A stretch of DNA of 64,000 nucleotides, from contig NZ_JAAXOW010000003.1 in NCBI RefSeq assembly GCF_012396185.1, positions 186,001 to 250,000 of the forward strand, in the 5' to 3' direction. A program made the translations under genes and the position numbers. Positions 50,487 to 59,479 of the stretch are shown here, piece after piece (the stretch's first letter is position 1; each line of letters begins with the position of its first letter). The notes beneath the pieces are model-generated. The model was not told where the DNA came from, did no database searches, and saw nothing but the letters and a program-made list of their open reading frames with translations. This DNA is from Sanguibacter hominis ATCC BAA-789 (GTDB lineage: Bacteria; Actinomycetota; Actinomycetes; Actinomycetales; Cellulomonadaceae).

Positions 50487-53345
50487 GTGCTCCGATTCAC
50501 GTTCGCCCGCGGGAACGTCCGCAAGCTGTTGTCCCTCCCGGCCTACGGCGCGGGGCACCTCGCGAGCCGCGTGATCCGTCGGGACCCGAAGCTGTGGGCC
50601 TTCGCGAGCGGCATCGGCGTCGGTGAGGGTGCCCGCGTCCTGCTCGAGCACGTGCGTCGCGTGGACCCGGACGTGCGGGTCGTGTGGGTCGCGCGCCACG
50701 AGCGCGACGTCGCGGACGCGCGGCGCCTCGGCATCGAGGCGGTGCTCAGGTCGAGCCGCGAGGGCCTCCTCACGACCCTGCGTGCGGGCGTGCTCGTCGT
50801 CACGCACGGGTTCGGCGACGTCAACCGGTTCGGCACGAGCGGCGCGCTCGTCGTCCAGCTGTGGCACGGCGTCCCGTTCAAGAGCCTCCACCTGGACTCT
50901 CCCGAGGCGCTGCGGCTGCCGGGCCCGCTGGGTGCCGTCCCGGGCGCGCGAGCGCTCATCCGGTTCGCCTACCGCTGGGCGTCCCGGGGCATCGGGATCT
51001 TCGCGGTGGCGTCGGTCGAGTCGGGACGTCGCCTGCGCAGCGCGTTCGGGCTGCGCAGCGACCAGGTTGCGGTGACGGGCGACCCGCGCGACGACGTCCT
51101 GCTCGCCGGGGCCCCGGACGAGCTTGCGCTGGCGGCGCGCAGCAGGCTCGCCGACCTGCTCGGGGACGAGCGCCTCGAGGACCGTCGCACGCTCCTGTAC
51201 GCGCCGACGTGGCGCGACGGCGCCCCCGACCCTGCGGTCCCGTCGACCGATGAGTGGGCGCGGATCGCGGCCTACCTCGACGAGACCGACTCGCTCCTGC
51301 TCGTGCGCTCGCACCCGCTCGGTGCTGGCAGCTACGCGGCCGCCTACGAGCTCACCGACAGGGTCCTCATGCTCGGGGCCGACGTCCAGGCGGACGTGAC
51401 CCCGCTGCTGCCTGCCGTCGACGTCCTCGTGACCGACTACTCGTCGATCGCGATCGACTTCGCGCTGCTCGGGCGGCCCGTCCTGTTCCTCGCGCCCGAC
51501 GCCGAGGAGTACGTCGCGCGACGCGGCACGTACGAGCCGTACGCGCGGCTCTCGGGCGGCAGCGACGTGCCGACGTGGGACGAGCTCCTCGCCCTGCTCG
51601 CCCGCGCCGACGCGGACGACGCGACGCACGACGCGCTCGTCGCGCACGCCCGCGCGCTGGCGCTCCGCTTCCACGACCTTCCCGACGGCCAGGCCGCTGC
51701 ACGCGTGTACGACGAGGTGCGGCGTCGGCTCGCGGGCCTTGCGTCCGAGCGACTGCTGACCGGCGCCGAGCCGAGGCCGGAGCCCGAGGCGCGCCCCGAC
51801 GACGGCGTCGTGGTCGACACGGTCGACGTCCGGCTCCCGGGCGAGGGGCTGCTCGACGCGACGGCGGACGGACCGGTCCTCGAGCTGGGCGGCGCCGTGG
51901 CGGAGGGCGCACCGTCGACCGTCGAGGTCGTCGGAAGCCGCTGGCGCGCCTCGGCACCCGTCACGGTCGAGGGCGAACGGTGGTGGGTGCACGTCCCGCT
52001 GCTCTCGTCGCGGTGGGGCGGTCCCGCGCTGCCGCCGCCATCGGGCGCCTACCGGGTCGCTGTGACGCGCGACGGCCACGGGCCTGCCGCGCCCCGCCCG
52101 TACGGCCACCTCGTGCCACGGACGCGGCTCGTCGCCGGCCTGTTCAGCGCGACCCTCCGCACGGAGAGCGGCCAGGTCGTGCTGCGCCTCGCCCCGCCGT
52201 TGCGCGACGACGAGCGCGGCACCCTCGCGCAGGCCCGCTGGGAGGCCTGGTACCGCCGCGACGCAGGCCCCGCGGCGGCTGCGGGACCGTCCGTGTTCTT
52301 CGAGAGCTTCTCCGGGCGCAACGCGTCCTGCAACCCGCGCGGGATCGACCGAGCGCTCGCCCGCGAGCATCCCGGCGTCACCCGGTTCTGGTCGGTCGTG
52401 GACGCCTCGGTCCAGGTGCCGCCCGGCGCGGTCGCGGTCGTCGAGGGCAGCCGGGAGTGGTGGGCCGCACGCTCGCGCGCGCAGGTCCTGGTCGTCAACG
52501 ACTGGTTGCGCAAGCGGTTCCGCGCCCGGCCCGGGCAGACGGTCCTCCAGACGTGGCACGGCACGCCGCTCAAGCGCATCGCGCTCATGCGACCGGGCCT
52601 GCGCCCGGCCGCGGCGGTCGCGACGTGGCGCGAGAGCGGCCGCTGGGACGTGCTCCTCGCGCAGAACCCGTTCGCGGTGCGGATGCTGCGCCGCTCGTAC
52701 GCGTTCCGCGGGAAGGTCTGGCAGGACGGATACCCGCGCAACGACGTCCTGAGCGACGGCGCGGGCGTGCGCGAGGCCGTGCGCGAGCGGCTGGGCCTCG
52801 CGGACGACGTCACGGCGGTGCTCTACGCCCCGACGTGGCGCGACGACCGCCTCGACCAGGTCGACCACCTCGACGTCGCGCGTCTCGCCCGTACGCTCGG
52901 CCCGCGCTTCGTGATCCTCGTGCGCGGGCACGCTCGCACGCTCGCCGAGGCTGACGACGTCCTCGCCGACGGCGTCCTGGACGTGTCGACGTACCCCGAG
53001 ATCTCCGAGCTCTTCCTCGCGTCCGACGCTCTCGTGACGGACTACTCCTCGGTCATGTTCGACTTCTGCGTCACGGGCCGCCCGATGCTCTTCTTCGTCC
53101 CTGACCTCGCCGACTATCGTGACCGTCTCCGCGGGTTCACGTTCGACCTCCTGCCCGTCGCGCCGGGCCCCGTCGTGGAGGACGCCGACGCGCTCGCGGA
53201 CCACCTCCGTGACCTGCCGCGGGTCGCCCGCGACCACGCCGACCGGTACGACGCGTGGCGGAACCGCTTCGCCCCGCGTGACGACGGTCAGGCCGGCGAG
53301 CGGGTCGTGCGCCGGCTGCACGCCGAAGGGCGGTTGCGGCCGTGA
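50487..53345 (+). CDS. CDP-glycerol/ribitol phosphotransferase family protein, two domains
   Basis: The 952-residue protein contains two complete TagB/TagF-type domains. The first (about 20-430) has QLWHGVPFKSL, LLYAPTWRDG, VRSHPL and VTDYSSIAIDF. The second (about 610-945) has QTWHGTPLKRIALM, VLYAPTWRDD, VRGHA and VTDYSSVMFDF. A beta-rich segment lies between them (about 445-580). These enzymes transfer alditol-phosphate units from CDP-glycerol or CDP-ribitol to teichoic-acid chains. GTG 50487 is leaderless. The next gene overlaps as GTGA. Confidence 0.92.
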   Translation: MLRFTFARGNVRKLLSLPAYGAGHLASRVIRRDPKLWAFASGIGVGEGARVLLEHVRRVDPDVRVVWVARHERDVADARRLGIEAVLRSSREGLLTTLRAGVLVVTHGFGDVNRFGTSGALVVQLWHGVPFKSLHLDSPEALRLPGPLGAVPGARALIRFAYRWASRGIGIFAVASVESGRRLRSAFGLRSDQVAVTGDPRDDVLLAGAPDELALAARSRLADLLGDERLEDRRTLLYAPTWRDGAPDPAVPSTDEWARIAAYLDETDSLLLVRSHPLGAGSYAAAYELTDRVLMLGADVQADVTPLLPAVDVLVTDYSSIAIDFALLGRPVLFLAPDAEEYVARRGTYEPYARLSGGSDVPTWDELLALLARADADDATHDALVAHARALALRFHDLPDGQAAARVYDEVRRRLAGLASERLLTGAEPRPEPEARPDDGVVVDTVDVRLPGEGLLDATADGPVLELGGAVAEGAPSTVEVVGSRWRASAPVTVEGERWWVHVPLLSSRWGGPALPPPSGAYRVAVTRDGHGPAAPRPYGHLVPRTRLVAGLFSATLRTESGQVVLRLAPPLRDDERGTLAQARWEAWYRRDAGPAAAAGPSVFFESFSGRNASCNPRGIDRALAREHPGVTRFWSVVDASVQVPPGAVAVVEGSREWWAARSRAQVLVVNDWLRKRFRARPGQTVLQTWHGTPLKRIALMRPGLRPAAAVATWRESGRWDVLLAQNPFAVRMLRRSYAFRGKVWQDGYPRNDVLSDGAGVREAVRERLGLADDVTAVLYAPTWRDDRLDQVDHLDVARLARTLGPRFVILVRGHARTLAEADDVLADGVLDVSTYPEISELFLASDALVTDYSSVMFDFCVTGRPMLFFVPDLADYRDRLRGFTFDLLPVAPGPVVEDADALADHLRDLPRVARDHADRYDAWRNRFAPRDDGQAGERVVRRLHAEGRLRP

Positions 53346-55177
53346 CGGCCCACGCGGGCCGTGCGCGTGCCGACGCCCCGACGCCGAGCGTCGTCGTCGA
53401 CGTGCCCGTCCCGCGGGTGCGGCGGGAGGACGCTCGCGCGTGGCTCCCGCTCGTCGAGACGGTCGCGCGCAGCGAGCCAACCGTCCTCGTCGCGCGCGAC
53501 GCGCGGGCCGCGCGGGACCTGCGGCGGCTCACGTCGCTGCGCGTGGTCCGGGCCCGGACGACCGACGAGCTCACGGCTGTCTACGACGTGCTCGGTGCCG
53601 CCGTCGTGCTGCACCCGCTGACCGCACGCCGCACGTTCCAGGCGTTGTCCTACCGGCGTGCCCTGCACGTCTACCTCGGGTCGCCCGAGGCGGCGGGGGA
53701 GGACGGGACGTCGCGGCTGCTCGTCGCCTTCGACCGGGTCCTCGTGCACGACGACGCCCAGGTGCGCCGCGTCCTGAGCGACCTCCCGGCGATCGATCGG
53801 CACCGCGTGGCTACCGTCTCGGCGCGATCGGTCGCGGACGAGGTCGCGCGGGTCGTCGCCGACCGGGAGGTGCTGCTCCGTTCGGCGCCCGACCTGCCCG
53901 AGCCCGCCCGCACGGCGGCAGCGCTGCGCGACGCCGGGGTTCGCGGCCGCGCGGTCGAGCTCGCGCTCGCCCTCGCGGAAGGGCCAGGGCGCCGCGCCCG
54001 GTCCGCGCTCGTGCGCGTGCGCTCGCGGGGTGCTGCCCCGCAGGTGCAGGCGGTCGACGGCCGCGCCGACGTCGTCCTCTACGTCGCGGACGACCCGGCA
54101 CGGCTCTACCAGTCCGGCCAGTGGCTGCGGGTGCTCGAGGCCCTCGACGGCCTCGAGGTCGCGGTCGTCGCGCGGCACCCGGGGTCGGCGGCGGCGCTCC
54201 GCAGCGCCACGTCCCTCCCGGTGCACCTCGCCGTCAGCACGGCCGCGCTGCGCACCGCATACCGGGAGCTGGGCACCCGCGTCGTGATGTACCCGAGCAA
54301 CTCGGTGCGCAACGTCGACTCGCTGGGCGCACGCTCCGTGCGGCACGTCCACGTCGGCCACGGCGAGTCGGACAAGGCGTCGAGCGTCGCGCGGCAGTCC
54401 TTCGCGTACGACCTCGTGGTCGTCGCCGGCCAGGTGGCGATCGAGAGGTTCCGTCGGGGGCTGCTCGACGGCGACCGTCTGCCCCTGGCCGCGTGCGGGC
54501 GCCCCCAGCTCGACGTCCTGCCGGCGCCGACGCTCGACCGGGTGCCGGGCCGACGCACGGTGCTGTACGCCCCGACCTGGTTCGGCGAGAGCCAGGACAA
54601 CAACTTCACGTCCCTCGACGTGCTCGGCGAGGCGATCGTGCGAGCGTGCGTCACCACGCCGGGGGTCCGTGCGGTCTACCGGCCGCACCCCCGGACGCTC
54701 GCGGCCCCGCCCGGGGCCGAGCGGGACGCGCACGAGCGCGTCCTGGCGGTCCTCCGTGAGGCGGGCGAGCGCGACCCGGGCGCGGGTCACGTGTGCTCGG
54801 TCGACGGCGACGTCACCGGCTTGTTCGACGCCGTCGACCTGGTCGTCGGGGACGTGTCCTCGGTGCTGATCGACGTCCTCGTCCTGCGGCCCGACGCCCC
54901 GGTCGTCGTCACGGACCGCCGCGGCGACCGCGCCGCGCTCGTCGCGCGCTCGCCCCTGGCCGGGGTCGTGCCGGTGCTCGAGCCCGGGAGCGGGGCGACG
55001 GTCAGCGCCGTGCTCGCAGAGCAGCTCGACCACGACCCGGCGCGGTCCGACCGCGAGCGGCTGCGCGACCGCTACGTCGCGTACCCGCCGGGGACGGCGA
55101 CCGCGGCTCTGCGGGCGCTCCTTCTCGACGAGGTCCGCGCCTCCGGCAGCGCCGAGGAGCCAGGCGTCGCGGGCTAA
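53342..55177 (+). CDS. CDP-alditol phosphotransferase-like protein, single domain
   Basis: The 611-residue protein has a degenerate N-terminal half (1-235) with Rossmann-like segments but no catalytic motifs, then a TagB/TagF-type domain (about 240-590) with HVHVGHGESDK in place of the WHG motif, VLYAPTWFGES, YRPHPRT and VVGDVSSVLIDV. The N-terminal half may be a decayed transferase domain, since its neighbours each have two. GTGA overlap couples it to the upstream gene. Confidence 0.82.
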   Translation: MTAHAGRARADAPTPSVVVDVPVPRVRREDARAWLPLVETVARSEPTVLVARDARAARDLRRLTSLRVVRARTTDELTAVYDVLGAAVVLHPLTARRTFQALSYRRALHVYLGSPEAAGEDGTSRLLVAFDRVLVHDDAQVRRVLSDLPAIDRHRVATVSARSVADEVARVVADREVLLRSAPDLPEPARTAAALRDAGVRGRAVELALALAEGPGRRARSALVRVRSRGAAPQVQAVDGRADVVLYVADDPARLYQSGQWLRVLEALDGLEVAVVARHPGSAAALRSATSLPVHLAVSTAALRTAYRELGTRVVMYPSNSVRNVDSLGARSVRHVHVGHGESDKASSVARQSFAYDLVVVAGQVAIERFRRGLLDGDRLPLAACGRPQLDVLPAPTLDRVPGRRTVLYAPTWFGESQDNNFTSLDVLGEAIVRACVTTPGVRAVYRPHPRTLAAPPGAERDAHERVLAVLREAGERDPGAGHVCSVDGDVTGLFDAVDLVVGDVSSVLIDVLVLRPDAPVVVTDRRGDRAALVARSPLAGVVPVLEPGSGATVSAVLAEQLDHDPARSDRERLRDRYVAYPPGTATAALRALLLDEVRASGSAEEPGVAG

Positions 55178-55217
55178 GATCGTCAGCGCCGACATCGCCC
55201 GACCTGGAGCTCCTCAC

Positions 55218-55271
55218 ATGCGCGTCACCCTCCTTCGCCCGTCCACCTGCGGGGAGGTCGCACCGTGCTGA
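55218..55271 (+). CDS. Possible 17-codon leader frame
   Basis: An ATG at 55218, preceded by CTGGAG, opens a 17-codon frame (MRVTLLRPSTCGEVAPC) whose TGA at 55269-55271 overlaps the start of the next gene at 55265. A TAAGAT hexamer (55175-55180) about 40 bases upstream could be its -10. The frame may only reflect chance. Confidence 0.25.
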   Translation: MRVTLLRPSTCGEVAPC

Positions 55272-58200
55272 CGCTCGACCTGTGGACCAGGCTCGTGCGC
55301 GGCGTCGTGACGGCGCTCGTCGCGACGGTCGCGGTCGCGACGTGGTCCGGCTCCGTCACCCCCGCGTGGGGCGCCGCCGTCCTCGTCGCCGGGGCCGTGG
55401 CGGTCGTCGTCGTGGCGCTGCGGGACCCGGTGGGTCTGAAGGCCCGCCCGCGCGGCGGCGCCGCGACGCTCGTCGTCGCCCGCACCGCACTCGTGGTGCT
55501 CGGTGGAGGTCTCGTCGTCGACGAGGTCGGGACGTCCCTGACCGCGTCGCTCGTGGCTGTCGCGGTGCTCGTCGTCGGTGCGGAGCCGCTCGTGCTGCGG
55601 GTCGCGCGCGCCCGCCGTCCCTGGGCCGCGCACCTGCCGGGCGTCCCGGACACGACGTCGCGAGGCTGGGGTCTCGTCTGGCTGCTCCCCTCGAGCCTCG
55701 TGGGGCCGCTCACCGCAGCGGCGGTCGTTCTCGGTGCCCCGGGCGCGACGTGGTGGGTCGCGACGCTCCTGGGCATGGTGCACGTCGTGGCGCTCACGGT
55801 GCGCGGCGTCGTGACGCAGGTGCGCAGCCCGCGGCTGCGTCGTGCGGTCCTGCGCGCCGTGCGGAAGTACGACCCGGAGTTCATCGTCTACACCTCCCGG
55901 CCCGACGACGCGTCGTACCAGGTGAAGATGTGGCTGCCGTACCTCGAGCGGACGGGCCGACGCTACGTCGTCGTCGCGTGGACGCCCGAGGCCGCGGGGC
56001 CGCTCGCGGAGCTGACGACCGCACCGGTCGTCGTACGCGCGTCGAACAAGGACCTCGACGGCATGCTGAGCAAGAGCCTCGGCGCCGTGTTCTACGTCAA
56101 CGCGAGCTCGGGCAACAACGCGATGGTCCGCTACAGCCAGCTCACGCACGTCTACCTCGGTCACGGCGACTCGGACAAGCCGCCGTCCTACAACCCGACC
56201 CACGCCATGTACGACCAGGTGTTCGCGGCGGGCCAGGGCGCGATCGACCGCTACCCGGCGCACGGTGTCCACATCTCGCCCGAGCGGTTCGTCGTCGTGG
56301 GTCGCCCCCAGGTCGAGGACATCGACGTGATCGACCCGCACGCGGCGACCCGCGGTGGCACCCCGACCGTGCTCTACGCGCCGACCTGGCGGGGCCACGT
56401 CGCGGAGACCGCGCTGCAGTCCTTGCACCTCGGTGAGCGCATCGTCGCTGCGCTCCTCGAGCGCGGCGCGCGCGTGGTCTTCCGCCCGCACCCGTTCAGC
56501 TACGCCTTCCCGGAGGACGCGGCGACCATCGAGCGCGTGCACACCATGCTCGCCGCGCACCGCCAGACGACCGGCATCGAGCACCTGTGGGGTTCCGCGG
56601 CGGAGAAGGAGCGCTCGATCGTCGAGTGCATCAACGAGTCGGACGCGATGGTCTCCGACGTCTCGTCGGTCGTGTCGGACTACCTCTTCTCCCGCAAGCC
56701 GTTCGCGATGATGGCGATCTCGGCACCGGTCGACCGGTTCGTCGACGAGTACCCGGTGGCTCGCGGCGCCTACGTGGTCGACGCCGAGCTCGAGGGGCTC
56801 GAGGCCGCGCTCGACGCGATGCTCGGTCAGGACCCGCTCGCGGAGCAGCGCACGTCGGTGCGCAACTACTACCTGGGCGACTTCGAGCCTGAGGGCTACG
56901 CGGACCACTTCGTGCAGGCTGCCTCGCGAGCGATCGACAACCGCGTCGGCGCGTCGCGGGGCGACGAGCGCGACGAGGAGCCGAACGACACCGACGACGC
57001 CGCTGCCGACGACGCCGAGGCGGGAGTGGCAGCCGAGGCCGCGACGCCGCAGAACGAGCTCGTGGCGCGTGTGCGCGGGATCCTCACGCGGCCGAGCACC
57101 AAGCGAGCGGTCGACCCGGTGCGCAACGTCGTGCTCGCGGCGCTCGCCGCCTGGCTCCTGCTCGTGGACGCCCCCGTCGTTGTCGTGCTCGTCGCCGCGC
57201 TGCTCGCGGCCACCGCGATCCTCGAACGTCCTGTGACCGGTCTCGTCACCGACGTCCCGTTGCGGCGTTCTGTGGGGGCCGACGCCGGTGCGTGGGTCGT
57301 CCTGCTCGCGGCTGCGGCGCACCAGGTCGAGGCTGGCGCGCCCGCAGCCTGGGGCATCGCGCTCGCCGCGCTCGCCGCAGCGACCGGCGCGGAGACGCTC
57401 GCGCTGCAGCTCTGGCGCGGCGCGGACGCCAAGAACCTCCCCGGGATGCGCGTGGACATGCAGCAGGCGCCGGCGAGCTCCGCTGTCGCGGTCGTGCTCG
57501 CGGTGGTCGCTGCGCTCGTAGCGACGTTCGCCTCGGTCGCCGCCGCTCCGCTCGACGGGACGACGGGCTGGCTCGTCCTCGCCCTGGGCGTCGCTGCGGC
57601 GGCCTCGGCCGTCGTCGCGTTCGTCGCGGCCGCGCTCCAGGCGTTCCGCAGCCGGGCAGACGGCGAGCAGCTGCGCGAGCTCGTCATCGCGTACGCGCCG
57701 CAGTTCGCGGTCTACTTCGCCTCCAACGGAGGCGCGCGATACCAGTACGGGATGTGGGAGGACTACTTCCGCCGGATCGACCGGAAGTACGTCGTCGTCA
57801 CGCGCACGCCCGCGATGGCCCGCCAGATCGCCGAGCTGACGGACGCCCCCGTGATCTACCGGCAGACCCTGCGCAGCCTCGACGACGTCGACGTGCCGAG
57901 CCTGTCGACCGTGTTCTACGTGAACAACGCGACGCGCAACACGCACATGGTCGAGCGCCCGGAGCTGACGAACGTCTGGCTCAACCACGGCGACTCCGAG
58001 AAGCCGGCGTGCTTCAACCCCGTCCACGGGATCTACCACTACATCTTCGCCGCAGGTCAGGCCGGCATCGACCGCTACGCCCGCCACGGGGTGAGCATCC
58101 CGCGAGAGAAGTTCATGATCGTCGGGCGGCCCCAGGTCGAGCTGATCTCGGCCGCACGCGGACCGGTCGCCGGTCTGAGCGACCGCACCGTGCTGTACGC

Positions 58201-58780
58201 GCCGACGTGGGTGGGCCCGTACAAGGACACCGAGGTCTACTCGCTCCCTGTGGGGGAGGAGCTCGTCCGCCGCCTCCTGCAGCGCGACGTCCGCGTGATC
58301 TTCCGTGCGCACCCGCTCAACTACGGGCAGGACGAGGGGCGGGCGCTCGTCGCCAAGGTCCAGCAGATCCTCGCGCAGGACGCGCGCGAGACCGGTCGCG
58401 AGCACCTCTGGGGGCCCGCTGCCGAGGAGGACATGTCCGTCGAGGACTGCTTCAACGCGTCGGACGCCATGGTCTGCGACGTGTCCGCGGTCGTGTCGGA
58501 CTACCTGAAGTCGGGCAAGCCGATGGCGATCATGTCGATGGACCGCACGGTCGAGCAGATCATCGAGGAGGTGCCCGCCGCCCGAGCCGCGTACATCGTG
58601 CCCGGCGACCTCGCCGGCCTCGACGAGCGGCTCGACGAGCTGCTCGGCGAGGACCCGCTCGCGGGTGCGCGCACCGAGATGATGAAGTACTACCTCGGCG
58701 ACTTCCCCGACGGCGACTATGCGTCCGGGTTCCTCGAGGCAGCACGTATGCTCATCGACCGGGGCCGTCGCCGATCCTGA
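55265..58780 (+). CDS. Membrane-anchored CDP-alditol phosphotransferase family protein, duplicated
   Basis: The 1171-residue protein is an internal duplication. Each half has four to five membrane helices (about 10-190 and 610-790) followed by a TagB/TagF-type domain (about 200-560 and 800-1160). Matching motifs are HVYLGHGDSDKPPSYNP and VWLNHGDSEKPACFNP, VLYAPTWRGH and VLYAPTWVGP, FRPHPFSY and FRAHPLNY, and VSDVSSVVSDYL and VCDVSAVVSDYL. An acidic linker (about 565-590) separates them. GTG 55265 has GGGGAGG upstream. It would act at the membrane on a lipid-linked polymer. Confidence 0.9.
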   Translation: MLTLDLWTRLVRGVVTALVATVAVATWSGSVTPAWGAAVLVAGAVAVVVVALRDPVGLKARPRGGAATLVVARTALVVLGGGLVVDEVGTSLTASLVAVAVLVVGAEPLVLRVARARRPWAAHLPGVPDTTSRGWGLVWLLPSSLVGPLTAAAVVLGAPGATWWVATLLGMVHVVALTVRGVVTQVRSPRLRRAVLRAVRKYDPEFIVYTSRPDDASYQVKMWLPYLERTGRRYVVVAWTPEAAGPLAELTTAPVVVRASNKDLDGMLSKSLGAVFYVNASSGNNAMVRYSQLTHVYLGHGDSDKPPSYNPTHAMYDQVFAAGQGAIDRYPAHGVHISPERFVVVGRPQVEDIDVIDPHAATRGGTPTVLYAPTWRGHVAETALQSLHLGERIVAALLERGARVVFRPHPFSYAFPEDAATIERVHTMLAAHRQTTGIEHLWGSAAEKERSIVECINESDAMVSDVSSVVSDYLFSRKPFAMMAISAPVDRFVDEYPVARGAYVVDAELEGLEAALDAMLGQDPLAEQRTSVRNYYLGDFEPEGYADHFVQAASRAIDNRVGASRGDERDEEPNDTDDAAADDAEAGVAAEAATPQNELVARVRGILTRPSTKRAVDPVRNVVLAALAAWLLLVDAPVVVVLVAALLAATAILERPVTGLVTDVPLRRSVGADAGAWVVLLAAAAHQVEAGAPAAWGIALAALAAATGAETLALQLWRGADAKNLPGMRVDMQQAPASSAVAVVLAVVAALVATFASVAAAPLDGTTGWLVLALGVAAAASAVVAFVAAALQAFRSRADGEQLRELVIAYAPQFAVYFASNGGARYQYGMWEDYFRRIDRKYVVVTRTPAMARQIAELTDAPVIYRQTLRSLDDVDVPSLSTVFYVNNATRNTHMVERPELTNVWLNHGDSEKPACFNPVHGIYHYIFAAGQAGIDRYARHGVSIPREKFMIVGRPQVELISAARGPVAGLSDRTVLYAPTWVGPYKDTEVYSLPVGEELVRRLLQRDVRVIFRAHPLNYGQDEGRALVAKVQQILAQDARETGREHLWGPAAEEDMSVEDCFNASDAMVCDVSAVVSDYLKSGKPMAIMSMDRTVEQIIEEVPAARAAYIVPGDLAGLDERLDELLGEDPLAGARTEMMKYYLGDFPDGDYASGFLEAARMLIDRGRRRS

Positions 58781-58840
58781 CCGGCGCGCCTCGACCCACG
58801 CCACCGTGCTGCCCCAGCCTGCCCGTCTTGCCCCAGCCCG

Positions 58841-59386
58841 CTGGACGCGACCTACCTCGCCGTCCGCGGGCCGCTCACCCGCGCGCGCCTCCTGAGCCAC
58901 GGCATGTCCTGCCCCGAGGTGTACGGGGACCCTGCGCTGCTCGCGCCGCTGTACTACTACCCCGAGGTCAAGAAGACCCACGAGATCGGCGTGATCGTGC
59001 GCTGGTCCGAGCGCAAGTGGCAGAAGGTCGAGCCCGGTCCTGGCGTCCGGCTCATCGACTTCGGCACCGACCGGATCGAGGAGACGATCGACGCGATCCT
59101 CTCCTGCGAGCGTGTCGTGACCTCGTCGCTGCACGGCCTCATCGTCGCGGACGCGTACGGCATCCCCAGCGCCTGGCTCGCGTCTACCACGCCGAAGGGG
59201 CGGGACTTCAAGTTCCACGACGACAACCTGTCGGTCAACAAGCACCGCACCCCGAAGAAGTACGACCTCGCGGCACACCCGCTGACCGTCGAGCAGCTCG
59301 ACAAGGTCTTCGACTTCGACGGTCGCGCTATCGAGTTCAACTACCGGCCTCTCCTCGACGCGTGCCCGTTCCTCGAGCGCGTCTGA
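58841..59386 (+). pseudogene. Remnant of a polysaccharide pyruvyl transferase (5' part missing)
   Basis: The open frame ends in a clear pyruvyltransferase C-terminal half: AVRGPLTRARLLSHGMSC, PEVYGDPALL, IGVIVRWSE and ERVVTSSLHGLIVADAYGIPSAWL. The homology runs upstream of the first ATG (58904) without a start codon and stops near 58841. About 120-150 residues expected at the N-terminus are absent, and the 60 bases before show no coding match. This points to a 5' truncation. The enzyme would have added pyruvyl groups to the wall polymer. Confidence 0.75.
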
Positions 59387-59423
59387 CACGGGCAGGGGCG
59401 GCGCTCTCGCGGGTGCTTTCCGA

Positions 59424-59429
59424 TAGTCT
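59424..59429 (+). promoter_or_regulatory. Possible -10 of the nucleotidyltransferase gene
   Basis: TAGTCT lies about 50 bases before the ATG at 59480 and would give a leader of about 43 bases. Confidence 0.35.
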
Positions 59430-59479
59430 GCCGTGGTGACCGCACCGGTCAGCACCGACGACGGATGACGAGGAAGTTG

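Noticed and set aside
50406-53480. Long minus-strand extension upstream of the GT2 gene at 49314
   Set aside because: The GT2 protein begins at the ribosome-site-supported ATG 50405. Upstream residues are antisense to the leaderless phosphotransferase gene.
58904-59386. Intact 160-residue gene of unknown function
   Set aside because: Pyruvyltransferase homology continues upstream of ATG 58904 in the same frame, so this is a fragment of a longer gene.
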